Below are positions 41,344-49,953 of a stretch of DNA of 64,000 nt, piece after piece; the stretch's first letter is position 1; every line of letters starts with the position of its first letter. Made by a program: the position numbers and the translations under genes. The notes beneath the pieces were generated by a model. The model searched no databases, was not told the origin of the DNA, and was given only the letters and a program-made list of their open reading frames with translations. The DNA comes from Cellulomonas chengniuliangii (GTDB taxonomy: Bacteria > Actinomycetota > Actinomycetes > Actinomycetales > Cellulomonadaceae): positions 3,348,001 to 3,412,000 of the forward strand of contig NZ_CP101988.1 of NCBI RefSeq assembly GCF_024508335.1, written 5' to 3'.

Positions 41344-42840
41344 TCAGCCCCAGACGAGGCCCTGCGCGGGCTCGGCGAGCACCGCCGCGACGTCGGACAG
41401 GAACTTGGCGCCCAGGGCGCCGTCCACCAGGCGGTGGTCGAAGCTCAGCGCGAGCTGGGTGACGTGCCGCGGCTTGACCTTGCCCTTGTGCACCCACGGC
41501 TGCTGGCGGATGGCCCCGAAGGCCAGGATCGCCGCCTCGCCAGGGTTGAGGATCGGGGTGCCGGTGTCGATGCCGAAGACGCCGACGTTGGTGATCGTGA
41601 TCGTCCCGTCGGACATCGCCGTGGGGGTCGTGCGGCCGGCGCGCGCCGTCTCGGTGAGCTCCGAGATGCCCAGCGCCAGGTCCTTGAGGCCGAGCGTGTG
41701 AGCGTCCTTGATGTTCGGCACCACCAGGCCGCGTGGGGTGGCGGCGGCGATGCCCAGGTTCACGTAGTGCTTGTAGACGATCTCCTGGGTGGCGTCGTCC
41801 CAGCTCGCGTTGATCTCGGGGTGGCGACGCACTGCCGTGAGCAGCGCCTTCGCGGCGATCAGCAGCGGGGTGACCCGCACGTCCGCGAACTCCCGGTCCT
41901 CGCGGAGCCGGGCCACCAGCCTCATGGTCTTGGTGATGTCGAGCGTGTGGAACACCGTGACGTGCGGCGCGGTGAACGCGCTCGCGACCATCGCCTCCGC
42001 GGTCCGCTTGCGCACCGACTTCACTGGCACACGCGTCTGCCGGCCACCGTCGCTGACCATCCCCTGGGCGAGCCAGGGCGCGTCGTCCCCCGGGTAGGTG
42101 GCGAGCGAGCGCGCCGACGCCTCGGCCGCGCGGGCGAGCACGTCCTCGCGGGTGACGATGCCCCCCGGACCCGTGGGGGTCACGGAGGCGAGGTCGACGT
42201 CGAGGTCGCGGGCCAGCTTGCGGACCGGCGGCTTGGCCAGCACGTGCGGGCGGACCGGCTGCGTCGGCGCCGGCCGCTTCGGCGTGGGCGGCGCCGACGC
42301 CGGCTGGGGAGGCGCCGGCGTGCTCGTCGACGGCTGGGTCGGCGCCGGCGTGCTCGTCGACGGCTGGGTCGGCGCGGACGGAGCGGGCGCCGGGGGCGCG
42401 GCCTCGGCCGGCGCGGGCGTCGGAGCCTGGCGGACCGGAGCCCCGGCAGGCGCGACACGGGCCCGTCGCGCCGAGCCGGTCCCGCTCACGCCGTAGCCGA
42501 CCAGCACCGCCTCACGGGCCTCCCCCTCGACGCCCCCGGGGCCGCTGTCGCCGGGGGCCGCGGCCACCAGGGCGGGCTCAGGCGCCGCGCCACCAGGGTC
42601 GGTGTCGACCTCGATGATGGGCGTCCCCACGTCGACCGTCGTGCCGACCGGGACCAGGATGCGCGTCACCACGCCGGCGAACGGGCTCGGCAGGTCGACG
42701 AGCGACTTGGCCGTCTCGATCTCCACGATCGTCTGGTTCACCTCGACGGCGTCCCCGACGTTGACGTGCCACGCCACGATCTCGGCCTCGGTCAGGCCCT
42801 CGCCCGCGTCGGGCAGGTTGAACTGCTGGAAGGTCGGCAC
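41344..42840 (-). CDS. bkdC: 2-oxoacid dehydrogenase E2 (acyltransferase)
   Basis: 498 residues. One lipoyl domain (1-80) with lipoylated Lys45 in IETAKS; an Ala-Pro-Ser-Thr linker (about 150-200); a peripheral subunit-binding domain (PPVRKLARDLDVDLASVTPTG, about 205-240) and the catalytic domain with SFDHRLVDG (His469, Asp473). Forms the core of a branched-chain 2-oxoacid or pyruvate dehydrogenase complex. Last of the E1alpha-E1beta-E2 operon, 24 bases after E1beta. The E3 gene is not in the window. Its linker contains a perfect 30-base tandem duplication. Confidence 0.92.
   Translation of the reverse strand: MPTFQQFNLPDAGEGLTEAEIVAWHVNVGDAVEVNQTIVEIETAKSLVDLPSPFAGVVTRILVPVGTTVDVGTPIIEVDTDPGGAAPEPALVAAAPGDSGPGGVEGEAREAVLVGYGVSGTGSARRARVAPAGAPVRQAPTPAPAEAAPPAPAPSAPTQPSTSTPAPTQPSTSTPAPPQPASAPPTPKRPAPTQPVRPHVLAKPPVRKLARDLDVDLASVTPTGPGGIVTREDVLARAAEASARSLATYPGDDAPWLAQGMVSDGGRQTRVPVKSVRKRTAEAMVASAFTAPHVTVFHTLDITKTMRLVARLREDREFADVRVTPLLIAAKALLTAVRRHPEINASWDDATQEIVYKHYVNLGIAAATPRGLVVPNIKDAHTLGLKDLALGISELTETARAGRTTPTAMSDGTITITNVGVFGIDTGTPILNPGEAAILAFGAIRQQPWVHKGKVKPRHVTQLALSFDHRLVDGALGAKFLSDVAAVLAEPAQGLVWG
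42311..42370 (-). repeat. Perfect 30-base tandem duplication in the E2 linker
   Basis: Two identical 30-base units, coding the ten-residue TQPSTSTPAP element twice on the minus strand. Identity at every base indicates a recent slippage or duplication. Confidence 0.9.
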
Positions 42841-42864
42841 CGTGATCTCCTCACACGCCAGGGT

Positions 42865-43878
42865 TCAGAACGTCAGCGTGCGGTCGACGGCGTCGAGCAC
42901 ACGGTCGAGACCGGGCAGGTAGTCCTCTTCGATCTTCGAGACCGGGTACGGGGTGTGGAACCCGCCGACCCGCAGCACCGGCGCCTCCAGCTGGTAGAAG
43001 CACTCCTCGGTGACCCGCGCGGCGACCTCGGCGCCTGTGCCGTAGACGGTCGGGGCCTCGTGCACCACCACGCAGCGGCCCGTGCAGCGCACGGAGGCGA
43101 CGACGGTCTCGACGTCGAGCGGGGAGATGGTGCGCAGGTCGACGACCTCGATGCTGGTCCCCTCGGCAGCGGCGGCCTCGGCGGCCTTGAGCGCCGTGGC
43201 CACGGTCGGCCCGTACGCCACGACCGTGACGTCCGTCCCGGCGCGGAGCACCTGGGCGCGGTCGAGGCCGGTGGGCGCCTCGGTGTGCGGCGCGGCGACC
43301 GGGCCCAGGTCCACGTCGCCCTTGTCCCAGTACCGGCCCTTGGGCTCGAAGAACAGCACCGGGTCGGGCGAGGCGATGGCCTGCTGGATCATCGCGAAGG
43401 CGTCCGCGGGGTTCGACGGGCTGACGACACGCAGGCCCGGGGTGTGCGCGAACAGCGCCTCGGGCGACTCGCTGTGGTGCTCGATGGCGCCGATCCCGCC
43501 GCCGTACGGCACGCGGATGACCACGGGCAGCGACAGCCGGCCGCTCGAGCGGTAGTGCATCTTGGCGAGCTGGGTGGTGATCTGGTCGAACGCCGGGAAG
43601 ATGAAGCCGTCGAACTGGATCTCGCACACCGGCCGGTAACCGCGCAGGGCCAGGCCGATGGCGGTGCCGAGGATGCCTGACTCGGCGAGCGGGGTGTCGA
43701 CCACCCGGTGCCCTCCGAAGTCCTTGTGCAGCCCGTCGGTGACCCGGAAGACGCCTCCCAGGGCGCCGATGTCCTCGCCCATGAGCAGCACCTTGGGGTC
43801 CTGCTCGAGCGCGCGGCGGAGCCCCAGGTTGATCGCCTTCGCGAGGGTCACGCGCTGGATGTCGGGGGTGGCGCTCAT
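42865..43878 (-). CDS. bkdB: 2-oxoacid dehydrogenase E1 beta subunit
   Basis: 337 residues, the length of E1 beta chains. Family blocks MGEDIGALGGVFRVTDGL, DTPLAESGILGTAIGLALRG, HHSESPEALFAHTPGLRVVSPS and the C-terminal VDRVGGFHTPYP-like region (VLRVGGFHTPYPVSKIEEDYLPG) are present. Pairs with E1 alpha to decarboxylate the 2-oxoacid with thiamine diphosphate. ATG overlaps the E1alpha stop (ATGA). A longer in-frame reading antisense-free upstream exists but would lie inside E1alpha and is rejected. Confidence 0.93.
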   Translation of the reverse strand: MSATPDIQRVTLAKAINLGLRRALEQDPKVLLMGEDIGALGGVFRVTDGLHKDFGGHRVVDTPLAESGILGTAIGLALRGYRPVCEIQFDGFIFPAFDQITTQLAKMHYRSSGRLSLPVVIRVPYGGGIGAIEHHSESPEALFAHTPGLRVVSPSNPADAFAMIQQAIASPDPVLFFEPKGRYWDKGDVDLGPVAAPHTEAPTGLDRAQVLRAGTDVTVVAYGPTVATALKAAEAAAAEGTSIEVVDLRTISPLDVETVVASVRCTGRCVVVHEAPTVYGTGAEVAARVTEECFYQLEAPVLRVGGFHTPYPVSKIEEDYLPGLDRVLDAVDRTLTF

Positions 43879-45005
43879 CGGGCGCCCCCCGCCGGGAGGA
43901 ACGAGCCCTCGTAGGCCTCGAACCACGCCCGCTCGGCCTCGACCACCGCGTTCGGGCTGGCGTAGACGTGCTCGAACATCGACCCCGGCTCCGGGGCCTC
44001 CCAGCCGCGGACCGTGGTGCGGAGCCGCTCGCCGAGCAGCGCCGCCTCGGCGTCGAGCTCGGCGGTGAACGCGGCGGGCAGCTCGCCGATCGCCTCGAGG
44101 TGCAGCCTCAGCCGGTCGATCGGGTCGCGCTGCGACCAGTAGTCCTCCTCGGCCGCGGACCGGTAGCGGGTGGGGTCGTCCGACGTGGTGTGGGCGCCCA
44201 TCCGGTAGGTGAACGCCTCGATGAACGTCGGGCCACCGCCGCTGCGCGCCCGCTCGAGCGCCTCCGCCGTGACGGCGTGGCAGGCCAGCACGTCGTTGCC
44301 GTCGACGCGCACGCTCGGTATGCCGAAGCCAGGCGCGCGGTCCGCGATCGGCACGCGGGACTGGCGGGTGGTCGGCTCGGAGATCGCCCACTGGTTGTTC
44401 TGGCAGAAGAACACCACGGGCGCGTTGTTGACCGATGCGAAGACGAGCGCCTCGCTGACGTCCCCCTGGGACGTGGCGCCGTCGCCGAAGTAGGTCACCA
44501 CGGCGGTGTCCCGCGTCGGGTCGCCCGTGCCGACGTCGCCGTCGCGCTGCACGCCCATCGCGTAGCCAGTGGCGTGCAACGTGTGCGAGCCGATCACCAG
44601 CGTGTACAGGTGGAAGTTGTGGGCGGCCGTGTCCCAGCCCCCGTGGTCGATGCCACGGAACAGGCGCAGCAGGTCAGCCAGGTCGAGCCCGCGGGTGTGG
44701 GCGACGCCGTGCTCCCGGTAGGACGGGAAGACGTAGTCCTGCGGGAGCAGCGCGCGGCCGGACCCGATCTGCGCGGCCTCCTGGCCGAGGCTCTGGGCCC
44801 AGAGGCCCAGCTCGCCCTGCCGCTGCAGCGCCGTGGCCTCGGTGTCGAACCGGCGCACGATCACCATGTCCCGGTACAGCCCTCGGAGCGCCTCCGCGTC
44901 GAGGTGCGCGACGCGGTACGAGTAGTCGGGGTGCTCGACCCGCTGGCCCCCGGGGGTCAACAGCTGGACGAGCCCATCGTCGGTGAGTGGACCTGTCGTG
45001 CTCAC
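43875..45005 (-). CDS. bkdA: 2-oxoacid dehydrogenase E1 alpha subunit
   Basis: 376 residues. Thiamine diphosphate motif GDGATSQGDVSEALVFASV ... NNQWAISEPT is intact, as are the phosphorylation-loop region RMGAHTTSDDPTRYR and the substrate loop YREHGVAHTRGLDLADLLRLFRG. The sequence style (HPDYSYRVAHLD, GELGLWAQSLGQEAAQIGSG) is closer to branched-chain or pyruvate E1 of the alpha2beta2 kind. GTG start with GGAG 8 bases upstream. First gene of the operon; twin CTACG palindromes lie about 55 bases before the start. Confidence 0.93.
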   Translation of the reverse strand: MSTTGPLTDDGLVQLLTPGGQRVEHPDYSYRVAHLDAEALRGLYRDMVIVRRFDTEATALQRQGELGLWAQSLGQEAAQIGSGRALLPQDYVFPSYREHGVAHTRGLDLADLLRLFRGIDHGGWDTAAHNFHLYTLVIGSHTLHATGYAMGVQRDGDVGTGDPTRDTAVVTYFGDGATSQGDVSEALVFASVNNAPVVFFCQNNQWAISEPTTRQSRVPIADRAPGFGIPSVRVDGNDVLACHAVTAEALERARSGGGPTFIEAFTYRMGAHTTSDDPTRYRSAAEEDYWSQRDPIDRLRLHLEAIGELPAAFTAELDAEAALLGERLRTTVRGWEAPEPGSMFEHVYASPNAVVEAERAWFEAYEGSFLPAGGAR

Positions 45006-45058
45006 GCGGGGTCTCCTTCGCGTGCCGGCGGCAATGGCGAAAAACGGATCGAATCGAA

Positions 45059-45088
45059 CCTACGTGAGCGTAGGCTACGCAACCGTAG
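45059..45088. promoter_or_regulatory. Twin palindromic operator before the 2-oxoacid dehydrogenase operon
   Basis: CTACG-TGAG-CGTAG (with an extra C/G pair, 45059-45074) and CTACG-CAAC-CGTAG (45075-45088) repeat at a 15-base period. They sit 54-83 bases before the E1alpha GTG, in the expected promoter zone. Probably a site for a cooperative regulator; identity unknown. Confidence 0.6.
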
Positions 45089-45202
45089 GTAGTCCCGGAC
45101 ATGCAGGACAACCCTTGCCGCACGCCTTTGTCGAGATCCCACAGGACCGTGATCACCATGCGGCCGGGAGCGCTCGCCCGCAACCGTCGCCAGACCCGGC
45201 GG

Positions 45203-46267
45203 TCAGCGCGTGAAGGCCTGCGCGACCTCCAGGAGCAGGTCCGTCGCCTCCCGCTCGCCGACGCTCACCCGCACCCCGTCGCCCGCGAACGGGCGCACCA
45301 GCACCCCGGCGCGAGCGGACTGCTCCGCGAACGCCACGGCGCGGTCGCCCAGGGGAAGCCAGACGAAGTTGCCCTCGCTCTCGGGGACCCGCCACCCCTG
45401 CCCGCGCAGCCCCGCCAGCATCCGCGAGCGCTCGTCGACCACGGCCTGCACCCGGATCATCAGCTCGTCCGCGGCGCGCAGGGAGGCGAGCGCCGCGAGC
45501 TGGGCGAGGTGCGAGACCCCGAACGGCGTCGACACCGCCCGGATCCCCGCGGCGAGCCGGGGCCGGGCCACCGCGTAGCCGACCCGCAACCCCGCCAGGC
45601 CGTACGCCTTGGAGAAGGTGCGCAGCAGCACCACGTTCGGGTGCTGCGCGAAGACGGCCAGGCCGTCGGCCGCCTGCGGGTCCCGCACGAACTCGACGTA
45701 GGCCTCGTCGAGGATCACCAGGACGTTCCTCGGCACCACGGCCAGGAGCTGCGCGAGCTCGTCCGCCCGCACCGCGGGGCCCGTCGGGTTGTTGGGGGTG
45801 CACAACAGGAGAACGCGGGTCCGGTCCGTCACCGCCGCCGCCATCGCCGGCAGGTCGAGGCGGCTGTCGGCTGTGAGCGGCACCCGGACGCCATGGGCTC
45901 CTGCGACGCCTGCCGCGATCGGGTAGGCCTCGAAGGAGCGCCAGGGGAACACGACCTCGTCGCCCGCGTCGCACACCGCCGCGAGCACGTGGGCCAGCAC
46001 CGCCACCGAGCCGTTGCCCGTCACCACGCCAGCGGGGTTCACCCCCAGGTGGGCCCCGATCGCCTCGGCCAGCTCGGTCGCGTGCATGTCCGGGTAGCGG
46101 TTGACGTCCATGGCGCCGTCCGCGATGGCCGACACCACCGAGGCCAGCGGGGGGAACGGGTTCTCGTTGGACGACAGCTTGAAGGCGGCCGCCCCGACCT
46201 GGGTGCGGGCCCCGGGGACGTACGGAGGGAGCGCGGCGACGGAGGGGCGGAGGGGAACCTGGGTCAC
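45203..46267 (-). CDS. hisC: Histidinol-phosphate / aromatic aminotransferase
   Basis: 354 residues, fold type I PLP enzyme. FKLSSNENPFPPLASV, CTPNNPTGPAV, ILDEAYVEFV, the PLP lysine in TFSKAYGLAGLRVGYA, and the C-terminal RPFAGDGVRVSVGERE (Arg for the carboxylate) are all present. No other his gene is near, and actinobacterial HisC paralogues away from the his operon often act as aromatic aminotransferase (Pat), so either activity is possible. GTG start at 46267; a longer frame has no support. Confidence 0.85.
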   Translation of the reverse strand: MTQVPLRPSVAALPPYVPGARTQVGAAAFKLSSNENPFPPLASVVSAIADGAMDVNRYPDMHATELAEAIGAHLGVNPAGVVTGNGSVAVLAHVLAAVCDAGDEVVFPWRSFEAYPIAAGVAGAHGVRVPLTADSRLDLPAMAAAVTDRTRVLLLCTPNNPTGPAVRADELAQLLAVVPRNVLVILDEAYVEFVRDPQAADGLAVFAQHPNVVLLRTFSKAYGLAGLRVGYAVARPRLAAGIRAVSTPFGVSHLAQLAALASLRAADELMIRVQAVVDERSRMLAGLRGQGWRVPESEGNFVWLPLGDRAVAFAEQSARAGVLVRPFAGDGVRVSVGEREATDLLLEVAQAFTR

Positions 46268-46331
46268 CGGCTCAGCATGCCACCGCCTGGTTCGCCCGCC
46301 GTGGCGACAGCCCGGATGGCAGGATCGGGTC

Positions 46332-46709
46332 ATGAGCTTCGTGTTGCGGGTCATCATCAACGGCATCGCCATCTGGTTCGCGACCCTGATCCTGCCCGGC
46401 CTCGTCATCGTCGGCACGGACACGGCCTGGCAGACCGTCGGAGTGATCCTGCTGATCGGGCTGGTGTTCGGCATCGTCAACGCGATCGTCAAGCCGATCG
46501 TCAAGCTCATCTCGCTGCCGCTGTACATCCTCACGCTGGGCCTGTTCACGCTGGTGGTCAACGCCCTGATGCTGATGCTGACGGCCTGGATCACCGAGCA
46601 GTCCAGCTGGGGGCTGCGCATCGACAACTTCGGCACCGCGGTGCTGGGCGCGCTGGTCATCTCGATCGTCAGCTTCGCGCTGAGCGTGCTCGCCCCGAGC
46701 CGCCGCTGA
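46332..46709 (+). CDS. Phage holin family 4-like membrane protein
   Basis: 125 residues with four membrane segments (VLRVIINGIAIWFATLILPGL, VILLIGLVFGIVNAIVKPIV, LPLYILTLGLFTLVVNALML, AVLGALVISIVSFALSVL). The KPIVKLISLPLYILTLGLF block marks the Phage_holin_4_2 family, which is chromosomal in most bacteria and is not evidence of a phage. Role unknown. CAGGAT precedes the ATG by 6 bases. Divergent from hisC. Confidence 0.8.
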   Translation: MSFVLRVIINGIAIWFATLILPGLVIVGTDTAWQTVGVILLIGLVFGIVNAIVKPIVKLISLPLYILTLGLFTLVVNALMLMLTAWITEQSSWGLRIDNFGTAVLGALVISIVSFALSVLAPSRR

Positions 46710-46765
46710 CCCGTGCGGCCTGCGGGCGCCACCACGGGGGCCGCCCGTGCCCTACCGTTCGGTGG

Positions 46766-46987
46766 ATGACCGGCCGAGCAGAGGGATTCGAGTACGTGCG
46801 CCGCGCTGACGGCCGCGTGATCATCACCCACCACGGCACGGTGGCCGCGACTCTGCGTGGCGCCCGTGCCGCCGAGTTCCTGGCCGACGTCGAGGACGAC
46901 CCGCAGCTCGCCATGGCCCGCTGGACAGGGAACTACCGGCACGGCAACGAGCGGGTGGCTCGGCAGCACCCTCGCAACCAGCGCTGA
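46766..46987 (+). CDS. Small conserved hypothetical protein
   Basis: 73 residues, soluble, basic at the C-terminus. It reads as a compact domain: EYVRRADGRVIITHHGTVAATLRG, AAEFLADVEDDPQLAMARWTGNYRHGNER. The style matches small actinobacterial proteins of unknown function. TACCGT lies 7 bases before the ATG, a leaderless arrangement. Follows the holin-like gene and ends at a strong hairpin. Confidence 0.7.
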   Translation: MTGRAEGFEYVRRADGRVIITHHGTVAATLRGARAAEFLADVEDDPQLAMARWTGNYRHGNERVARQHPRNQR

Positions 46988-46991
46988 GCGA

Positions 46992-47028
46992 CACGCCACG
47001 CCGCCGGGCGACGGGGCGGCGTGGCGTG
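46992..47028. terminator. Bidirectional terminator hairpin
   Basis: A 14-base perfect stem (CACGCCACGCCGCC arm) and 9-base loop between convergent genes 46766-46987 and 47042-48541. Confidence 0.75.
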
Positions 47029-47041
47029 CCGATGACGGCTG

Positions 47042-48541
47042 TCATCGGCTCGACGCCGGGTGGACGAGCGGCCGCAGGCTCGGCACGGGAGGCAAGCCGC
47101 CCACCGTGCTGGGAGGGCCGCCCGCCTCGGCCACCGGCTGGGATCCCTGGAACTGGGTGAGCGTCGCGACGGTCCCCTCGGGGCCGTAGACCTGCTGATC
47201 GACGGAGTCACGCCAGCCCTTCAGCGACGGGTCGCCCTGCCCCGCCGCCTCGACCCGCTCGGCGGTCCTGGCGTAGGTGGAGATGGCATGGGAGTCGATC
47301 AGGTCGCGAGAGGCGATCCTGTCCACGGGGTCCGCCGACGACTTCAGGTCCACCCTCACGGTGATGCGCCGTGCCTCGTCCGGCGAAGGCAGACCGTCGA
47401 GCGCGGGCACGATGTCGGTCGAGTGCTCGAGGTGCTTGGTGGTGACGCCAGGCGGGGTGGTCATCCCGGCCACCGGCGAGCCAGCGGTCAGCACGTGGGT
47501 GATGGTGTGGCGCCCGGAGGCCACGGCTCCCGCGGCGACGGCCATGGCCACCATGCCGCCTTGGCTGTGGCCGGCGAGCAGCACCGCCTCGCCGGGCTGC
47601 GCGCCCGCCTGGTCGAGCGCCTCGAGGACGAGGGCGCTGGGCCCGTCGGGGGCGCCTGCCATCAGGGACAGGTTGGTAGTCGCGCGCATCGGGTTGTCCC
47701 CGTCCGGCCCGGACTGCTGGGTGCCGGGGATGGCGACCGCCCAGCTCCGCGTCCCGTCGGGCTGGTCGAACCGCACGACGCTCACCACTCCGCGGCCCCC
47801 GGACGCCTCTCCCGGGTACGCCTCGCCGATCAGGCGGAGCAGCGCGGCGTCGTCCCGGGGGCGGTCGGCGCCCTGCAGCGTGCGGCCGGCGCCGAGCGCG
47901 GCGACGGTGACCGACCGCTCGCGGAGCAGCCTCGCCAAGGGCTGGGACGCGCCGCCGACGGGGTGCCGCGGCCACAGTTGGAAGCCCTTCCGCAGCGCCT
48001 GCAGGTGGCTCGCCGCCCCGTGCAGCATCAGCTCGACGCCACCGGTGCGGACGATCGACGTCGCCTCGGGCCATCGACCGGTGCGGGCCTTGCCCAGGAG
48101 GGCGACGAGCCCCACGGCCCCGACCGTGTGGACGCCGGTGATCCAGGCGACCGGTCCCGCCAGCGGGCCCTCGCCGGCCCACGACGCCTGCGCTCCCACG
48201 AGACGCCGCACGGTGCGCTCCACCGCGCTCTCGGCCTGCCGGTACCCCTCGGCCGCAGCCTGGAGCGACCTCGCGAGGGCCCGGAGCGCCTCGGCCGTCT
48301 CCCCCGGCGACCCGAGCCCGCTCAGCAAGGGCGCCAGGGTCGTCCGCGCGGTGCGCGCGGACCCCAGCGCCGCGTCCCCCGCCCAGGTGGCGCGCTCTGC
48401 GGCGGCGAGCGCCGCCGCGGCGTCATCCAGGCGGCGGGCGGCCCCCTGGAGCGTGTGGACGGCGTGGTGCAGGTCGTCGAGCCGGGCGACGGTGCCGCCC
48501 CATCCGCCGGACACCTCGATGCCCGGGCCGAGGTCCGTCAT
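47042..48541 (-). CDS. WXG-like helical domain fused to alpha/beta hydrolase
   Basis: 499 residues. Residues about 15-120 are helical with a WAG motif (Trp53-Gly55) between helices, as in WXG100 proteins. Two hydrophobic stretches follow (PVAWITGVHTVGAVGLVALLG). Residues about 200-460 form a lipase/esterase-like hydrolase with nucleophile elbow AGHSQGGM and Asp/His candidates in HSTDIVPALDG and LIDSHAIST. No signal peptide. A short Pro-rich tail ends it. The 102-residue WXG-like gene lies 16 bases upstream, so the two are one unit. Could be a type VII-like substrate or a peripheral lipase. Confidence 0.7.
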   Translation of the reverse strand: MTDLGPGIEVSGGWGGTVARLDDLHHAVHTLQGAARRLDDAAAALAAAERATWAGDAALGSARTARTTLAPLLSGLGSPGETAEALRALARSLQAAAEGYRQAESAVERTVRRLVGAQASWAGEGPLAGPVAWITGVHTVGAVGLVALLGKARTGRWPEATSIVRTGGVELMLHGAASHLQALRKGFQLWPRHPVGGASQPLARLLRERSVTVAALGAGRTLQGADRPRDDAALLRLIGEAYPGEASGGRGVVSVVRFDQPDGTRSWAVAIPGTQQSGPDGDNPMRATTNLSLMAGAPDGPSALVLEALDQAGAQPGEAVLLAGHSQGGMVAMAVAAGAVASGRHTITHVLTAGSPVAGMTTPPGVTTKHLEHSTDIVPALDGLPSPDEARRITVRVDLKSSADPVDRIASRDLIDSHAISTYARTAERVEAAGQGDPSLKGWRDSVDQQVYGPEGTVATLTQFQGSQPVAEAGGPPSTVGGLPPVPSLRPLVHPASSR

Positions 48542-48557
48542 CGTGCAAGCCCTGCCC

Positions 48558-48866
48558 TCATGGCCGGCCGATCACACGGTCGAGCAGGGACCGCCCGGCC
48601 AGGACGCGCATGTCGGCGCACGCGGCGGCCGTCGCGCGGTCGTGCAGGACGAGCGCGGTGTGGGCCGCCGCGACGTCCCGCGCGGTGCGGGCGACGGCCT
48701 GCTGTGCCTCGTCGAGCGCGGCGCGGTACCGGGTGGCGGCGTCAGACACCCACGTGACGCCTCCCGCGGCGGTGATCGACCGCGCCGCCTCCTCGATGTG
48801 CCCCATCGCCATCGCCACCACCGGTGAGACGGCCATCGCGCCGTTGAGCGTGCTTCCCCTCGTCAT
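48558..48866 (-). CDS. WXG100-like small helical protein
   Basis: 102 residues, predicted helical hairpin with TWVSDAATRYRAALDEAQQAV, a W-x-S variant of the WXG turn (Trp39-Ser41) followed by the Y/R pattern of WXG100 proteins. The length is right for the family. It is cotranscribed with the WXG-domain hydrolase, and the two probably pair. No ESX secretion genes (eccC or others) are in the window. Confidence 0.65.
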   Translation of the reverse strand: MTRGSTLNGAMAVSPVVAMAMGHIEEAARSITAAGGVTWVSDAATRYRAALDEAQQAVARTARDVAAAHTALVLHDRATAAACADMRVLAGRSLLDRVIGRP

Positions 48867-48963
48867 GGCCCGACCGTAGGGAGGAGCCGGGGCGCCGCCA
48901 GCCTGTCGCGCGTGGAGCCCTGGAGTGCCGTGGAATGCCCTCGGGTTGGGGGTGCACGGGCAC

Positions 48964-48969
48964 TAGCCT
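48964..48969 (+). promoter_or_regulatory. -10-like element of a leaderless promoter
   Basis: TAGCCT ends 6 bases before the GTG at 48976; no Shine-Dalgarno. Confidence 0.5.
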
Positions 48970-48975
48970 CGGCCC

Positions 48976-49953
48976 GTGCGTCGTCGCTCCGCGCCGTGGG
49001 GCGCCCTCGCAGTCCTCGCCGGCTCGTTGATGTTCGCCGTCAACGGCACCGTCGCCAAGCTCGCGATGCAGTCCGGCCTGAGCCCCGAGCGGCTCGTGCA
49101 GCTCCGATGCCTCGGCTCCGCGGTGCTCCTCGTCGCGGTGGCCCTGATCGTCTCCCCCCGGTCGCTGCGCGCCCGCGGCAAGGAGCTCGCCGTGCTGGCC
49201 CTGCTCGGCGTGGTCGGGGTCGCGCTGGTGCAGTGGTGCTACCTCGTGGCCATCTCCCGGCTGCCCGTCGGGCTCGCGCTGCTCCTCGAGTACACGGCCC
49301 CGCTGCTGGTCGCGCTGTGGGCGCGGTTCGTGCTGGGCGAGCAGGTCCGCGCCCGGGTGTGGTGGGCGCTGGCCTCGTGCCTGGCCGGCCTCGCCCTGGT
49401 CGCGCAGGTGGGTGACGGCATCGTGCTCGACGGTCTGGGCCTCGCTGCCGGGGCGGGAGCCGCCATCGCCCTGGCCGCCTACTACCTGTTGGGCGAGCGG
49501 CTGATGACGCGCCGCGAGCCACTCACCACCCACGCCTGGTCCATGGCGTTCGCCGCGCTCCTGTGGGTGGTGCTGCAGCCGCTCTGGACGTTCCCCGGCG
49601 GGCTGCTCGCCAAGCCCGCCCCACTCGCAGGGCCGCTCGCCGACGTGAGCGCCCCGATGTGGGTGCTCGTGCTGGGCATCGTGGTGCTCGGCACCGCCGT
49701 CCCCTACCTGCTGTTCCTGGTGGGCATCCGCCACCTCGGGGCGGCGCGCGCCGGGCTGCTAGGCATGACGGAGCCGGTCGCGGCCTCGGCGGTGGCCTGG
49801 GTGGTGCTGGGCGAGGCGATGACCGCGGTGCAGTTGATCGGAGGCGCGGTGGTGCTCGCCGGCATCGGGCTGGCGGAGACATCGCGGCGGCGGTCCCTCG
49901 AACCGGCCATCGGCGTCGCGAGCGTCAGTCCCGCCTCCACCACAGCACCGTAG
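48976..49953 (+). CDS. EamA family transporter
   Basis: 325 residues with ten membrane segments in two EamA repeats (about 8-135 and 150-300). Typical blocks: GSLMFAVNGTVAKLAMQSGL, RLPVGLALLLEYTAPLLVALWA and LGAARAGLLGMTEPVAASAVAWVVLGE. Drug/metabolite exporter superfamily; substrate not deducible. GTG start, with TAGCCT 6 bases upstream suggesting leaderless translation. Its 3' end overlaps the convergent gene at 49925 by 29 bases. Confidence 0.88.
   Translation: MRRRSAPWGALAVLAGSLMFAVNGTVAKLAMQSGLSPERLVQLRCLGSAVLLVAVALIVSPRSLRARGKELAVLALLGVVGVALVQWCYLVAISRLPVGLALLLEYTAPLLVALWARFVLGEQVRARVWWALASCLAGLALVAQVGDGIVLDGLGLAAGAGAAIALAAYYLLGERLMTRREPLTTHAWSMAFAALLWVVLQPLWTFPGGLLAKPAPLAGPLADVSAPMWVLVLGIVVLGTAVPYLLFLVGIRHLGAARAGLLGMTEPVAASAVAWVVLGEAMTAVQLIGGAVVLAGIGLAETSRRRSLEPAIGVASVSPASTTAP

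Noticed and set aside
41434-43680. Long plus-strand frame opposite E2 and E1 beta
   Set aside because: Shadow of the 2-oxoacid dehydrogenase genes; repetitive Arg/Gly composition and no start signal.
46332-46709. Prophage remnant suggested by the holin-family protein
   Set aside because: This holin family is a common chromosomal membrane protein family and no other phage gene is nearby.
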